A stretch of DNA of 64,000 nt from Cedecea neteri NBRC 105707 = ATCC 33855 (GTDB lineage Bacteria; Pseudomonadota; Gammaproteobacteria; Enterobacterales; Enterobacteriaceae), in assembly GCF_001571265.1 (NCBI RefSeq), contig NZ_BCTL01000006.1, positions 101,714 through 165,713 on the forward strand. The letters run 5' to 3'. Made by a program: the position numbers and the translations under genes. Below the pieces are notes generated by a model, which saw nothing but the letters and a program-made list of their open reading frames with translations, did not search any database and had not been told where the DNA came from. Positions 1-8,907 of this stretch are shown here, one piece after another (positions within the stretch are counted from its first letter, which is position 1; every line of letters starts with the position of its first letter).

Positions 1-236
1 CGGTGCTGGAGTCCGTGCATAACCCGGTGCTGCAGCAGCTGAGCATTGCAATCAGCTCCCTGCAGCGGGCCGTTTTTGAACGCACCTGGATGGGCGATGA
101 GGCCAACATGCCGAGAACCCTCCAGGAGCATAAAGCGCTGTATGACGCTATCCGTCATCAGGACAGCGCGGCAGCGGAGCAGGCGGCGCTCACCATGATC
201 GCCAGCTCCACCAAACGACTGAAGGACATTACATGA
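1..236 (+). CDS. dgoR: D-galactonate operon repressor DgoR, C-terminal part
   Basis: This is the last 77 or so residues of a reading frame that enters from the left edge of the window. The helical segments, with an internal HKALYDAIRHQD-type stretch and a terminal run of short helices, fit the FCD effector-binding domain of GntR-family regulators. The stop codon overlaps the ATG of the galactonokinase gene (ATGA), so it is the first gene of the dgo operon, as in E. coli, where DgoR represses the operon until D-galactonate binds. The N-terminal winged helix lies outside the window. Identity rests mainly on context and is strong. Confidence 0.88.
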   Translation, partial: VLESVHNPVLQQLSIAISSLQRAVFERTWMGDEANMPRTLQEHKALYDAIRHQDSAAAEQAALTMIASSTKRLKDIT

Positions 237-1117
237 CATCTCGCTACATCGCCATTGACTGGGGATCGACCAACCTTCGCGCCTGGCTCTACCAGGACGG
301 AGCGCGTATCGACAGCCGCAAAAGTACTTCAGGCGTCACGCGCCTGGGCGGCAGGTCCCCGGAGGCGGTGTTTAGCGAGGTTGTTGCAGGCTGGCGAGAG
401 ACGCCCACGCCGGTGCTGATGGCAGGGATGGTGGGCAGCAACGCGGGCTGGAAAATTGCCCCGTACCTGCCGTGCCCTGCTCGTTTTGCCACTTTCAGTG
501 AACAGATGACGGCGGTAGCCGAACAGGCGTGGATCATTCCTGGCCTGTGCGTGCAGCGCGAAGATAATCAAAACGTGATGCGCGGCGAAGAAACCCAGCT
601 GCTGGGCGCCCGTTCACTGCATCCAGCTCCGCTTTATATTATGCCCGGCACCCACTGCAAATGGGTGCAGACCGATGAACAGGCGGTGCTCGATTTCCGC
701 ACCGTATTGACCGGCGAATTGCACCACCTGCTGCTTCAGCACTCCCTGATTGGCACCGGCCTGCCAGAGCAACATGCCAGCCCCGAGGCGTTCAACGCCG
801 GGCTTGAGCACGGGATCCACGGAGGCGACCTGCTGCCGCAGCTGTTTGAAGTGCGCGCCGCGCACGTGCTGGGCAAGCTACCGCGAGAGCAGGTTAGCGA
901 TTTCCTTTCCGGGCTGCTGATTGGCAGCGAAGCCGCAACGATGACGCGCCGCTTCGCCTGTTCAACCGGGCAGCCCGTCACTATTGTCGCCAACCCTGCA
1001 CTCAGCGCCCGCTACCAGGCGGCCTTATCCCTGCTCGGCTTTAGCAGCCAGGTAGTGGATGGCGACAGTGCTTTCCAGGCTGGAATAAGGAGTATTGCAA
1101 ATGCAGTGGCAAACTAA
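233..1117 (+). CDS. dgoK: 2-dehydro-3-deoxygalactonokinase DgoK
   Basis: Phosphorylates 2-dehydro-3-deoxy-D-galactonate with ATP in the cytoplasm, the second step of D-galactonate breakdown. It has 294 residues, close to the E. coli length. The N-terminal DWGSTNLRAW (about residues 9-18) is the phosphate-binding motif of the ASKHA sugar-kinase fold. MRGEETQLLGA (about 115-125) and MPGTHCKW (about 137-144) are typical of DgoK. The start overlaps the dgoR stop by 4 bp, and its own end overlaps the next gene, so translation is probably coupled across dgoRKA. Confidence 0.95.
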   Translation: MTSRYIAIDWGSTNLRAWLYQDGARIDSRKSTSGVTRLGGRSPEAVFSEVVAGWRETPTPVLMAGMVGSNAGWKIAPYLPCPARFATFSEQMTAVAEQAWIIPGLCVQREDNQNVMRGEETQLLGARSLHPAPLYIMPGTHCKWVQTDEQAVLDFRTVLTGELHHLLLQHSLIGTGLPEQHASPEAFNAGLEHGIHGGDLLPQLFEVRAAHVLGKLPREQVSDFLSGLLIGSEAATMTRRFACSTGQPVTIVANPALSARYQAALSLLGFSSQVVDGDSAFQAGIRSIANAVAN

Positions 1118-1718
1118 GCTTCCGCTGATCGCGATTTTACGCGGCATCACCCCGCAGGAGGTTCAGGCGCACGTGATCGCGTTGCTGGCCGCCGGTTTTG
1201 ACGCGGTGGAAATCCCCCTCAACTCCCCGCAGTGGCAGCAAAGCATCGCCTCTATGGTCGCGGAGTTTGGCGATAAAGCGCTAATCGGGGCGGGCACGGT
1301 GCTCAAGACGGAGCAGGTGGACGAGCTGGCGGCAATGGGCAGCAAACTGATGGTCACGCCGAATACCCAGCCCGAGGTGATCCGCCGCGCCGTAGCAAAC
1401 GGTATGACGGTTTGCGCGGGCTGCGCGACGGCCTCCGAGGCTTTCTCCGCGCTGGATGCGGGCGCCCAGACGCTAAAAATTTTCCCTTCCTCCGCCTTCG
1501 GGCCTGATTACATTAAGGCGCTGAAAGCCGTGCTTCCGCCGGAGGTGCCGGTATTTGCTGTCGGCGGCGTTACGCCGGAAAACCTGCATATCTGGCTGCA
1601 GGCAGGCTGTGCCGGAGCAGGACTGGGCAGCGATTTATACCGCGCCGGGCAGCCGGTGAGCCGCACCAGCGAAAGGGCAAAAGCATTTGTTAAAGCGTAT
1701 CAAGAGGCCATGCAATGA
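1101..1718 (+). CDS. dgoA: 2-dehydro-3-deoxy-6-phosphogalactonate aldolase DgoA
   Basis: Class I aldolase that splits KDPGal into pyruvate and glyceraldehyde 3-phosphate. I chose the ATG at 1101 over an upstream in-frame TTG at 1095: it gives [15 protein letters not shown], 205 residues, the E. coli length, with AAGGAG placed just upstream inside the end of dgoK. The Schiff-base lysine is K126 in [12 protein letters not shown], and the catalytic glutamate is E37 in [10 protein letters not shown]. The stop codon overlaps the dgoD start (ATGA). Confidence 0.95.
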   Translation: MQWQTKLPLIAILRGITPQEVQAHVIALLAAGFDAVEIPLNSPQWQQSIASMVAEFGDKALIGAGTVLKTEQVDELAAMGSKLMVTPNTQPEVIRRAVANGMTVCAGCATASEAFSALDAGAQTLKIFPSSAFGPDYIKALKAVLPPEVPVFAVGGVTPENLHIWLQAGCAGAGLGSDLYRAGQPVSRTSERAKAFVKAYQEAMQ

Positions 1719-2863
1719 AAATTACTAAACTGACAACGTACCGTTTACCGCCGCGCTGGATGTTCCTGAAAATTGAGACTGACGAAGGCGTAGTGGGCTG
1801 GGGTGAGCCGGTTATAGAAGGCCGCGCCCGTAGCGTTGAGGCGGCGGTTCATGAGCTAAGTGAATACCTGATTGGCCAGGATCCGGCCCGCATTAACGAC
1901 CTGTGGCAGGTGATGTATCGCGGTGGGTTTTATCGCGGCGGCCCGATTCTGATGAGCGCGATTGCCGGGATCGATCAGGCGCTGTGGGATATTAAAGGTA
2001 AGGTGCTCAACGCGCCGGTGTGGCAGCTGATGGGCGGCCTGGTGCGGGATAAAATTAAAGCCTACAGCTGGGTAGGCGGCGACCGTCCGGCGGAAGTGAT
2101 AGACGGGATTAAATCTTTACGCAAAATTGGTTTTGATACTTTTAAATTAAACGGCTGCGAGGAAATGGGCATTATTGATAATTCCCGTGCCGTGGATGCC
2201 GCCGTAAATACCGTGGCTCAAATTCGCGAAACCTTCGGCAATGAAATTGAGTTTGGCCTCGATTTCCACGGGCGAGTGAGCGCCCCGATGGCAAAAGTAT
2301 TAATTAAAGAGCTTGAGCCGTATCGCCCTCTGTTTATTGAAGAGCCGGTTCTGGCAGAGCAGGCTGAATATTATCCGCGTCTGGCGGCACAAACGCATAT
2401 TCCTATTGCGGCCGGGGAACGCATGTTCTCTCGCTTCGAATTTAAACGCGTGCTGGAAGCGGGCGGGATTGCCATTCTGCAGCCCGATCTCTCTCACGCA
2501 GGCGGTATCACCGAATGCTATAAAATTGCAGGAATGGCAGAAGCTTATGATGTTTCTCTGGCACCGCACTGCCCGCTGGGGCCAATTGCGCTCGCGGCCT
2601 GCCTGCACATCGACTTTGTTTCCCGCAATGCGGTATTCCAGGAGCAAAGCATGGGCATTCACTATAACAAAGGTGCCGAGCTGCTCGACTTTGTTAAGAA
2701 TAAAGATGACTTCAAAATGGACGGAGGCTATTTCCTGCCGCTAATGAAGCCGGGTCTTGGGGTTGAAATTGACGAAGAACAGGTGATTGCCCGCAGTAAA
2801 AATGTCACCGACTGGCGAAACCCTTTATGGCGTCACGCCGACGGTTCCGTGGCCGAATGGTAA
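1715..2863 (+). CDS. dgoD: D-galactonate dehydratase DgoD
   Basis: Enolase-superfamily (mandelate racemase-like) enzyme that dehydrates D-galactonate to 2-dehydro-3-deoxygalactonate. It has 382 residues, the same as E. coli. The metal ligands are visible in LDFHG (Asp), IEEPV (Glu) and AAGERM (Glu). The catalytic histidines are in LDFHG and APHCPLGP, and the late-barrel glutamate is in FQEQSMG. The gene overlaps dgoA by 4 bp, so it belongs to the same message. Its codon use becomes slightly more AT-rich in the middle, which is not otherwise remarkable. Confidence 0.96.
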   Translation: MKITKLTTYRLPPRWMFLKIETDEGVVGWGEPVIEGRARSVEAAVHELSEYLIGQDPARINDLWQVMYRGGFYRGGPILMSAIAGIDQALWDIKGKVLNAPVWQLMGGLVRDKIKAYSWVGGDRPAEVIDGIKSLRKIGFDTFKLNGCEEMGIIDNSRAVDAAVNTVAQIRETFGNEIEFGLDFHGRVSAPMAKVLIKELEPYRPLFIEEPVLAEQAEYYPRLAAQTHIPIAAGERMFSRFEFKRVLEAGGIAILQPDLSHAGGITECYKIAGMAEAYDVSLAPHCPLGPIALAACLHIDFVSRNAVFQEQSMGIHYNKGAELLDFVKNKDDFKMDGGYFLPLMKPGLGVEIDEEQVIARSKNVTDWRNPLWRHADGSVAEW

Positions 2864-2925
2864 ATAAATAACGCCTGAAATCAGCAGTAAAAAATAAAAC
2901 ATTATAAACACCCTCTGTATAACAG

Positions 2926-2958
2926 GGCATGGTGAGCAGCTTCGCCATGCCATTTTTT
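2926..2958 (+). terminator. Stem-loop with T-run between dgoD and dgoT
   Basis: GGCATGG at 2926-2932 pairs with CCATGCC at 2945-2951, followed by ATTTTTT. It lies in the 109-bp gap between dgoD and dgoT and ends about 14 bases before the dgoT start, next to its GGAG ribosome site. It could be a partial terminator lowering transporter expression relative to the enzymes, or it could modulate dgoT translation. Its function is inferred from structure only. Confidence 0.5.
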
Positions 2959-2972
2959 GGAGACGAAATATC

Positions 2973-4265
2973 ATGGATATTTCTGCAACTGCGGTGAAAC
3001 CTACGCGCCGCCGTTATTTAACGCTGGTGATGATCTTTATTACGGTGGTGATTTGCTACGTGGACCGCGCCAACCTCGCGGTCGCGTCGGCCCATATTCA
3101 GGCAGAATTTGGCATCACCAAAACGGAAATGGGCTATATCTTCTCGGCCTTTGCCTGGCTTTATACCCTGTGCCAGATCCCGGGCGGCTGGTTCCTCGAC
3201 CGCGTGGGCTCCCGTCTGACCTACTTTATTGCTATTTTCGGCTGGTCCGTCGCTACGCTGTTTCAGGGATTCGCCACCGGGTTGATGTCGTTGATTGGCC
3301 TGCGCGCTATCACCGGTATCTTTGAGGCACCGGCGTTCCCGACCAATAACCGTATGGTGACGAGCTGGTTCCCGGAACATGAGCGTGCTTCTGCGGTAGG
3401 GTTTTACACCTCCGGGCAGTTTGTGGGCCTGGCGTTTTTAACGCCGCTGCTGATCTGGATTCAGGAGCTTTTAAGCTGGCATTGGGTATTTATCGTGACC
3501 GGCGGGATCGGCATTATTTGGTCGCTGATTTGGTTCAAGGTTTATCAGCCGCCGCGTAAAAGCAAAGGCATCAACACCGCCGAGCTGGACTACATTCGTG
3601 AAGGCGGCGGCCTGGTGGACGGCGACGCACCGGCCGAAAAGAAAACGCGTAAGCCGCTCAGCGCCGCCGACTGGAAACTGGTGTTCCACCGTAAGCTAGT
3701 AGGCGTTTACCTCGGGCAATTTGCCGTCACGTCCACCCTGTGGTTCTTCCTGACCTGGTTCCCGAACTACCTGACGCAGGAAAAAGGCATTACCGCGCTG
3801 AAGGCCGGATTTATGACCACGGTGCCGTTCCTGGCGGCGTTCTTCGGGGTGTTGCTCTCCGGCTGGGTAGCGGATCGCCTGGTGCGCAAAGGTTACTCGT
3901 TGGGCATCGCGCGTAAAGCGCCCATCATCTGCGGGCTGCTGATTTCCACCTGCATTATGGGCGCCAACTACACCAACGATCCGGTGTGGATCATGACGCT
4001 GATGGCGATTGCCTTCTTCGGCAACGGCTTTGCGTCCATCACCTGGTCGCTGGTGTCTTCCCTGGCGCCAATGCGCCTGATTGGTCTCACGGGCGGCGTG
4101 TTTAACTTTGTCGGCGGCCTCGGCGGGATCACCGTGCCGCTGGTGATTGGCTATCTCGCACAAAGCTACGGCTTCGCTCCGGCGCTGGTTTATATCTCCG
4201 TGGTAGCGCTGCTGGGTGCGCTTTCTTATATCCTGCTGGTGGGGAAAGTGGAAAGGGTCGGTTAA
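2973..4265 (+). CDS. dgoT: D-galactonate:H+ symporter DgoT
   Basis: Inner-membrane transporter of the major facilitator superfamily, anion:cation symporter branch, 430 residues with about 12 hydrophobic segments. The N-terminal stretch [20 protein letters not shown], the conserved loop [12 protein letters not shown] and [16 protein letters not shown] match the E. coli galactonate carrier closely. It is the last gene of the dgo cluster and supplies the substrate for DgoD, DgoK and DgoA. TGGAG precedes the ATG at 2973. A strong terminator follows immediately. Confidence 0.96.
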   Translation: MDISATAVKPTRRRYLTLVMIFITVVICYVDRANLAVASAHIQAEFGITKTEMGYIFSAFAWLYTLCQIPGGWFLDRVGSRLTYFIAIFGWSVATLFQGFATGLMSLIGLRAITGIFEAPAFPTNNRMVTSWFPEHERASAVGFYTSGQFVGLAFLTPLLIWIQELLSWHWVFIVTGGIGIIWSLIWFKVYQPPRKSKGINTAELDYIREGGGLVDGDAPAEKKTRKPLSAADWKLVFHRKLVGVYLGQFAVTSTLWFFLTWFPNYLTQEKGITALKAGFMTTVPFLAAFFGVLLSGWVADRLVRKGYSLGIARKAPIICGLLISTCIMGANYTNDPVWIMTLMAIAFFGNGFASITWSLVSSLAPMRLIGLTGGVFNFVGGLGGITVPLVIGYLAQSYGFAPALVYISVVALLGALSYILLVGKVERVG

Positions 4266-4275
4266 TGAGAGAAAG

Positions 4276-4300
4276 GGGAGCGCCGGGTGCGCTCCCTTTT
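4276..4300 (+). terminator. Intrinsic terminator after dgoT
   Basis: GGGAGCGC at 4276-4283 pairs with GCGCTCCC at 4289-4296, followed by TTTT. It closes the dgo operon just before the convergent deiminase gene ends at 4302. Confidence 0.85.
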
Positions 4301-4301
4301 G

Positions 4302-5423
4302 TTATTTCACTGCGGGTAACTGATTGGTAACGCAGTGAATACCCCCGCCTCCGGCGGCAATCGCGTCGATGTTCAGCTGCACGACCTCACGGTCTGGGTA
4401 AAGCGTCGACAGCAGGCGAAACGCCGCCTCATCCGTTTCTTCATCGCCAAATTCCGGGGCGATAATCGCGCCGTTGATCACGAAGTAGTTGATGTACCCG
4501 GCGGCAAAATCCGGGTTCTCTTCGCTAAAGCGGCTCTCGCGCGGTTCCTGTGGCGGCGTGACGCTATGCACCTGTAGCCTGCGGCCATCGGCGTCGGTTG
4601 CCTGCCTGAGGATCGCCAGATGCGCCTGGGTCACCTTGTGGTCCCAGGAATCCGGGTCGGGATCGAGGTTGGCGATCACCACCCCTGGCTCAACAAAACG
4701 GGCGTAAAAATCGACGTGGGCGTCGGTGATATCTTTCCCTTTTATGCCCGGCAGCCAGATGATTTTTCTCAGGCCAAGCTGTGTTTTCAGCTCCTGTTCG
4801 ACTCTGTCGCGGCTCCAGCCCGGATTGCGGTTGCCGTTGACCCAGCTGCTTTCGGTCATGATGCCGGTTCCGTGTCCGTCCACCTCAATCCCGCCGCCTT
4901 CGCCCACCAGGGCGCTGCGGATAAACGGCGTCGCGCCGTATTTTTCTGCCATAAACGCCGCCAGCAAAGTGTCCTTGCTGTGCCGCTGTTTATTGCCCCA
5001 GCCGTTGAAGTTGAAGCCCACCGCGCCGAGCTTTCCTTCCGGCGAAGTGACAAAGCATGCCCCGGTATCCCGCATCCAGATGTCGTCCAGCTCGGTCACC
5101 ACGTAGGTCACGTTGTGGCTGCCACATTTTTCCTCCGCCAGCTCGCGTTCGTGTTCGCGGCAAAAGACCGTCAGCGGCTGGTAGCCGGCGATAGCGTGCG
5201 CGATGCGGCCCAGAGCATCCTGCACGCCAGGGGTAAAATCTTTCCAGATGGCTCGCTGGGCGCCAAACGCGATAAACGCCCGCTGCTGCTGTTCTCCTTC
5301 GTCCGGCATGCACCAGTCTGCGCTCGCCGCCGCGAGGGCTGATAACGGTAGCCCCAGAGAGCCCGCCATGCCCATCCCGGCCAGCACCGAAGCACATTTA
5401 ATAAATTCACGACGTGTTGACAT
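4302..5423 (-). CDS. Tat-exported agmatine deiminase / peptidyl-arginine deiminase-like protein
   Basis: A 373-residue protein when started at the ATG at 5423, which has GGGAG upstream. A longer frame starts 9 codons earlier. It opens with a twin-arginine signal, STRREFIK, then a hydrophobic stretch ending SALA-A, so it should be folded in the cytoplasm and exported. The mature part is a guanidino-group hydrolase of the agmatine deiminase/PAD_porph family. DDIWMRDTG and FNGWG carry family substrate-binding residues, DAHVDFYARF carries the catalytic histidine, and GGGGIHCVTNQLP holds the nucleophilic cysteine near the C-terminus. The expected reaction is hydrolysis of agmatine or an arginine-like substrate to a carbamoyl or citrulline product plus ammonia. 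Bacterial agmatine deiminases (AguA) are usually cytoplasmic, so the Tat signal is notable. It is transcribed divergently from a LysR regulator. Confidence 0.8.
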   Translation of the reverse strand: MSTRREFIKCASVLAGMGMAGSLGLPLSALAAASADWCMPDEGEQQQRAFIAFGAQRAIWKDFTPGVQDALGRIAHAIAGYQPLTVFCREHERELAEEKCGSHNVTYVVTELDDIWMRDTGACFVTSPEGKLGAVGFNFNGWGNKQRHSKDTLLAAFMAEKYGATPFIRSALVGEGGGIEVDGHGTGIMTESSWVNGNRNPGWSRDRVEQELKTQLGLRKIIWLPGIKGKDITDAHVDFYARFVEPGVVIANLDPDPDSWDHKVTQAHLAILRQATDADGRRLQVHSVTPPQEPRESRFSEENPDFAAGYINYFVINGAIIAPEFGDEETDEAAFRLLSTLYPDREVVQLNIDAIAAGGGGIHCVTNQLPAVK

Positions 5424-5553
5424 ATCGGACTCCCGTATAGCTGTTTTCACTTAAGAAATTCTGCTCAGTGTGGCAGATGGATATTTCACCACTGGCTGAA
5501 TTCGGCTTCCAACGATATATTTAGTGCACGTCTGATTAGCCTGACTTATCGAA

Positions 5554-6417
5554 ATGTTAAAACACTGGCCACCGTTAAATGCCCTGCGCGGGTTTGAAGC
5601 CGCCGCGCGCCTGGGAAGCTTTCACCAGGCTGCGTCTGAACTGCATCTCACCCAGTCGGCCATCAGCCAGCAGATCCGCAGCCTGGAGGCTTATCTGGAG
5701 CAACCGCTGTTCTTTCGCAGCGGGCGCAGCGTCAGCCTGACGGACGCCGGACAGGATCTCTACAGCACCGCGCAGGTTATGCTGCAACAGCTGGCCGTGG
5801 GCATCCGCCGCCTCGATCAGTACCGCAAGCCGAACCAGCTTATCGTGAACACCACGCCAGCCTTCGCCAGGCACTGGCTGCTGCCCAACCTGGCGGACTT
5901 TAACCGCCAGCACCCGGAAACGGATTTGTGGCTGTTTACCAGCTTTGACCCGCCGGATATGGCCGGCGAAACCATCGACGTGGCTATTCGGGACGACGTC
6001 AGCCAGCAGGCGGAATGCATTTTCGAGGTGTTGTACAAGGATAGACTTTATCCGGCCTGCCACCCCAATGTGCTGGCGACGCCCAAAGAGCTGCGCATCA
6101 CGCTGCATGGCGAGCGCGAAATGAGCTGGGAGCATTGGAGCGTGGCCGGAGGCGCGGACGTCGGCCAGCAAAGTCAGGGCCTGAACTTCTCTGACCCAGG
6201 ATTATTACTGGATGCGGCCACAGACGGGCTGGGTATCGCGCTTGTTAGCCAGCTGCTGGCTGGAAGAAAAAGAGCAAGCGAGCAGCTCATCCCGCTGGCG
6301 GAGCAAACCGTGCGCGGCGCAGACTGGGCGTGGCTTATCCATCGTGAAAGCGAAAATGACCCGCTAACCCGCCAGTTTTGTACTTGGCTGCGGGGCAAAG
6401 TGGAAAGGCCGGACTAA
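5554..6417 (+). CDS. LysR-family regulator, GcvA-like
   Basis: A 287-residue LysR regulator. The N-terminal helix-turn-helix has the GcvA/AmpR-type pattern: LNALRGFEAAARLGSFHQAA then LTQSAISQQIRSLE. A periplasmic-binding-protein-like effector domain follows. It is divergent from the Tat-exported deiminase, with a 130-bp shared promoter region, so that gene is its most likely target. The inducer is unknown. Confidence 0.85.
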   Translation: MLKHWPPLNALRGFEAAARLGSFHQAASELHLTQSAISQQIRSLEAYLEQPLFFRSGRSVSLTDAGQDLYSTAQVMLQQLAVGIRRLDQYRKPNQLIVNTTPAFARHWLLPNLADFNRQHPETDLWLFTSFDPPDMAGETIDVAIRDDVSQQAECIFEVLYKDRLYPACHPNVLATPKELRITLHGEREMSWEHWSVAGGADVGQQSQGLNFSDPGLLLDAATDGLGIALVSQLLAGRKRASEQLIPLAEQTVRGADWAWLIHRESENDPLTRQFCTWLRGKVERPD

Positions 6418-6459
6418 TTCTTTTACCCTGAAGCGTACTCAGCGCTTCAGGGCAAAACC

Positions 6460-7728
6460 GTGATTAAACAACTCACCTTCGCACCGCGTCATCATCAGCT
6501 TACCAATGTTAACACCTGGACGCCGGACAGCCAGTGGCTGGCCTTCGACGTGCGGCCATCGGGTGCCTCTTTTACCGGCGCAACCATTGAGCGAGTCAAT
6601 ATTCTGAACGGCGATATTGAAGTGGTGTATCGCGCGCCTGAAGGTGCCCACGTTGGCGTGGTGACCGTGAATCCACAGCTGCCGGAGCGTTACGTTTTCA
6701 TCCACGGCCCGGAAAACCCGGACGCCGACTGGCATTATGACTTCCACCACCGCCGTGGCGTGGTTGTGGACCAGGGCGAAGCCAGCAATCTTGATGCGAT
6801 GGACATTACCTCGCCTTATACCCCTGGCGCGCTGCGCGGCGGCAGCCACGTTCACGTCTGGAGCCCGGACGGCAGCCGTCTGAGCTTCACCTACAACGAC
6901 CATGTGATGCACGAGCTTGATGAGCGCTTAGATCTGCGCAACGTCGGCGTCGCGCTGCCTTTTGGCCCCGTAACGCCAACCAGACAGCATCCTCGCGAAT
7001 ATGACGGCAGCCATTATTGTGTGCTGGTGAGTCGGACAACGGCAGAGCCACAGCCCGGCAGCGATGAGATTAACCGCGCCTACGAAGAAGGCTGGATAGG
7101 TGAGCAAGGTTACCGCAAGCCAGACGGCAGCCTCCAGCGCTGGGCGCTGGCGTTTATCGGCGATACGCTCTCAACAAGCGGCGAAAAAGTGCCTGAGCTG
7201 TTTATCGTGGATTTGCCTGACGAAGCACAGGCTTATCAGCAGGCCGGAGGCGAACCGCTGTGCGGCACCGAAACCTCGCTGCCCGCGCCGCCAAAAGGCG
7301 TGATGCAGCGCAGGCTGACCTTTACCCACGAACGCCGTCATCCGGGCCTGGTGAATCAGCCTCGGCATTGGATCCGCAGCAGCCCGGACGGCAGCCAGCT
7401 TGCCTTCCTGATGCGGGATGACAGCGGCGTGGTGCAGCTTTGGATGCTTTCCCCGAACGGCGGTGAGCCACGGCAGGTCACCCACGGCGAACATGACATT
7501 CAGTCGGCCTTCAACTGGCATCCTTCAGGCAAAGCTCTTGGGTTTGTGCAGCAGGGACGTGTGGTGCTGTGTGACGCGCAAAGTGGGGAAGTTACGCCAT
7601 TAGGCGCAGCGGAAGGGGAAGCGCCTTCCGGTGACGCTATCGTCTTTTCACCGGACGGCAAGCAAGTCGCCTGGATGCAGGACATCGACGGTTTCCGCCA
7701 GCTGTGGAGCGCGGAAACCGGGCTTTAA
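6460..7728 (+). CDS. yidR: YidR family protein (DUF3748), TolB-like propeller
   Basis: A 422-residue protein matching E. coli YidR in position and sequence character. It contains repeated blocks such as TPDSQWLAFDVRP, SPDGSRLSFTYND, SPDGSQLAFLMRD and SPDGKQVAWMQD. These are the SPDG strands of a TolB/WD-like beta-propeller. There is no signal peptide, so it is presumably cytoplasmic. The start is the GTG at 6460, preceded by CAGGG. Biochemical function is unknown. It is convergent with yidQ, 5 bp apart. Confidence 0.9.
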   Translation: MIKQLTFAPRHHQLTNVNTWTPDSQWLAFDVRPSGASFTGATIERVNILNGDIEVVYRAPEGAHVGVVTVNPQLPERYVFIHGPENPDADWHYDFHHRRGVVVDQGEASNLDAMDITSPYTPGALRGGSHVHVWSPDGSRLSFTYNDHVMHELDERLDLRNVGVALPFGPVTPTRQHPREYDGSHYCVLVSRTTAEPQPGSDEINRAYEEGWIGEQGYRKPDGSLQRWALAFIGDTLSTSGEKVPELFIVDLPDEAQAYQQAGGEPLCGTETSLPAPPKGVMQRRLTFTHERRHPGLVNQPRHWIRSSPDGSQLAFLMRDDSGVVQLWMLSPNGGEPRQVTHGEHDIQSAFNWHPSGKALGFVQQGRVVLCDAQSGEVTPLGAAEGEAPSGDAIVFSPDGKQVAWMQDIDGFRQLWSAETGL

Positions 7729-7733
7729 GCCGC

Positions 7734-8066
7734 TTAATGAGGAAGTTCTGCCGGTGGGATAACGGCGTTGGTGGCCAGATTCTGTTTCTCGCTGGCCTCC
7801 ACGCGCGATCTCACTGAGTTGTCCTTACGGAACATATCCCACGGTAAAAGCACCGTATCCAGCACGGCGGTAAACGGCAGATCCAGCGCAACCAGTGGTT
7901 TTATCGCCCAGCTTGTTTCGTCGTCGCCAAGCGTCGCTGTGCTGGCTCGTGTGCCCGGGTACAAACCTTCTTTGCCGCCGCTGTGTGACATCATGCTGGA
8001 GCAGCCGGTCAGTAATAACAGCCCGCTGCTAATCACCAGAGTTGGAAACCAGTTTCTCATCATCAT
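7734..8066 (-). CDS. yidQ: YidQ/YceK-family lipoprotein
   Basis: A 110-residue small lipoprotein. A short signal peptide ends in the lipobox LLTGC, giving acylation at the cysteine, and SSMMSHSGG follows. The conserved YceK/YidQ core includes GLYPGTRAS and LPFTAVLDTVLLPWD. Serine at +2 after the cysteine predicts outer-membrane sorting. It sits between yidR and ibpA as in E. coli. Function is unknown. Confidence 0.9.
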   Translation of the reverse strand: MMMRNWFPTLVISSGLLLLTGCSSMMSHSGGKEGLYPGTRASTATLGDDETSWAIKPLVALDLPFTAVLDTVLLPWDMFRKDNSVRSRVEASEKQNLATNAVIPPAELPH

Positions 8067-8246
8067 CTTGCTGTCATCTTTAATGGCTGGCGAAGTACCA
8101 GCACCTGCGGAGTTATAGCATCCGCCCGTGGTATAAAAATGCCCGTTGTTCCGCTCTGTGGCGGCTATCGCATATTTTTAACCTTTTATGCTGTTTGCCA
8201 GTCTAAGTAAGGAAAGCCATTCACGCAAAAAATTTGCGTTCAGGCG

Positions 8247-8276
8247 CCTTGAAAAATTTTAAGCGAGCCACATTTT
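8247..8276 (+). promoter_or_regulatory. Sigma-32 (heat-shock) promoter for ibpAB
   Basis: CTTGAAAA beginning at 8248 matches the sigma-32 -35 element, and CCACATTT at 8268-8275 resembles the CCCCATNT -10 element, with spacing in the accepted range. It lies about 100 bp upstream of ibpA, as expected for a heat-shock gene with a long 5' leader. The 8067-8380 gap otherwise holds only the leader described next and AT-rich sequence. Confidence 0.65.
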
Positions 8277-8289
8277 AGTAGAGTAACCA

Positions 8290-8380
8290 AAACGAGTACG
8301 CCGATTGGGTGCTCAGGTTCATGGCCTGTCCAAAGGGAAGGCTTTTACATCTTACTCGCTGATTTCATGAGCTTTTTATT
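8290..8380 (+). promoter_or_regulatory. ROSE-like RNA thermometer in the ibpA leader
   Basis: The leader of ibpA is known in enterobacteria to fold into a ROSE thermometer that hides the ribosome site at low temperature. Here ACTCGCTGATTTCATGAGC lies just before the ATG at 8381. CTCGCT is the anti-Shine-Dalgarno strand with the characteristic bulged G. The facing strand reads ATGAG where a canonical ROSE has AGGAG, so the pairing and the ribosome site look weakened. The upstream stems were not folded computationally. Confidence 0.6.
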
Positions 8381-8794
8381 ATGCGTAACTTCGATCTTTC
8401 TCCGCTGTATCGGTCCGCCATCGGTTTTGACCGTCTGTTTAATCTGCTGGAAAACAACCAGAGCCAAAGCAACGGCGGCTACCCTCCGTACAACGTTGAA
8501 TTAGTGGATGAAAACCACTATCGCATTGCTATTGCCGTCGCCGGTTTCGCCGAAAGCGAACTTGAGATCACCGCCCAGGACAATCTGCTGATTGTTAAAG
8601 GCGCGCACGCGGACGAGCAGCAAGAGCGTACTTACCTCTACCAGGGCATTGCCGAACGCAATTTCGAGCGCAAATTCCAGCTGGCGGAAAACATCCACGT
8701 TCGCGGTGCGAACCTGGTCAACGGCCTGCTGTACATCAGCCTGGAGCGCGAAATTCCAGAGTCGATGAAGCCTCGCCGCATCGAAATCAACTAA
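8381..8794 (+). CDS. ibpA: Small heat-shock protein IbpA
   Basis: A 137-residue alpha-crystallin (Hsp20) chaperone that coats aggregating proteins and passes them to DnaK/Clp[19 protein letters not shown] at the N-terminus is the IbpA signature. The alpha-crystallin domain spans about residues 30-125, with [10 protein letters not shown] and the conserved NGLLYISL strand. The C-terminal RRIEIN contains the IxI motif that drives oligomer formation. It is followed by ibpB and expected under sigma-32 and thermometer control. Confidence 0.98.
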   Translation: MRNFDLSPLYRSAIGFDRLFNLLENNQSQSNGGYPPYNVELVDENHYRIAIAVAGFAESELEITAQDNLLIVKGAHADEQQERTYLYQGIAERNFERKFQLAENIHVRGANLVNGLLYISLEREIPESMKPRRIEIN

Positions 8795-8876
8795 TTCGTG
8801 GGGTCGCGCCTCGCGCGGCCCGTCATCAAGCTGGCTTGCCGTCAGGGAGCCAATGCCCGTTCGCATGCGGGCAGGT

Positions 8877-8901
8877 TATTTCTTGCTTCAAAGAAGGAGA
8901 A
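8877..8901 (+). promoter_or_regulatory. ROSE-type RNA thermometer hairpin before ibpB
   Basis: TTCTTGCTTC at 8880-8889 can pair with GAAGGAGAA at 8893-8901, leaving one bulged G opposite the ribosome site. This is the classic ROSE anti-Shine-Dalgarno geometry. The hairpin covers the GGAG that serves the ibpB ATG at 8908, so ibpB translation should open at high temperature. This is read directly from the sequence; the melting behaviour is inferred from the family. Confidence 0.75.
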
Positions 8902-8907
8902 AACACT

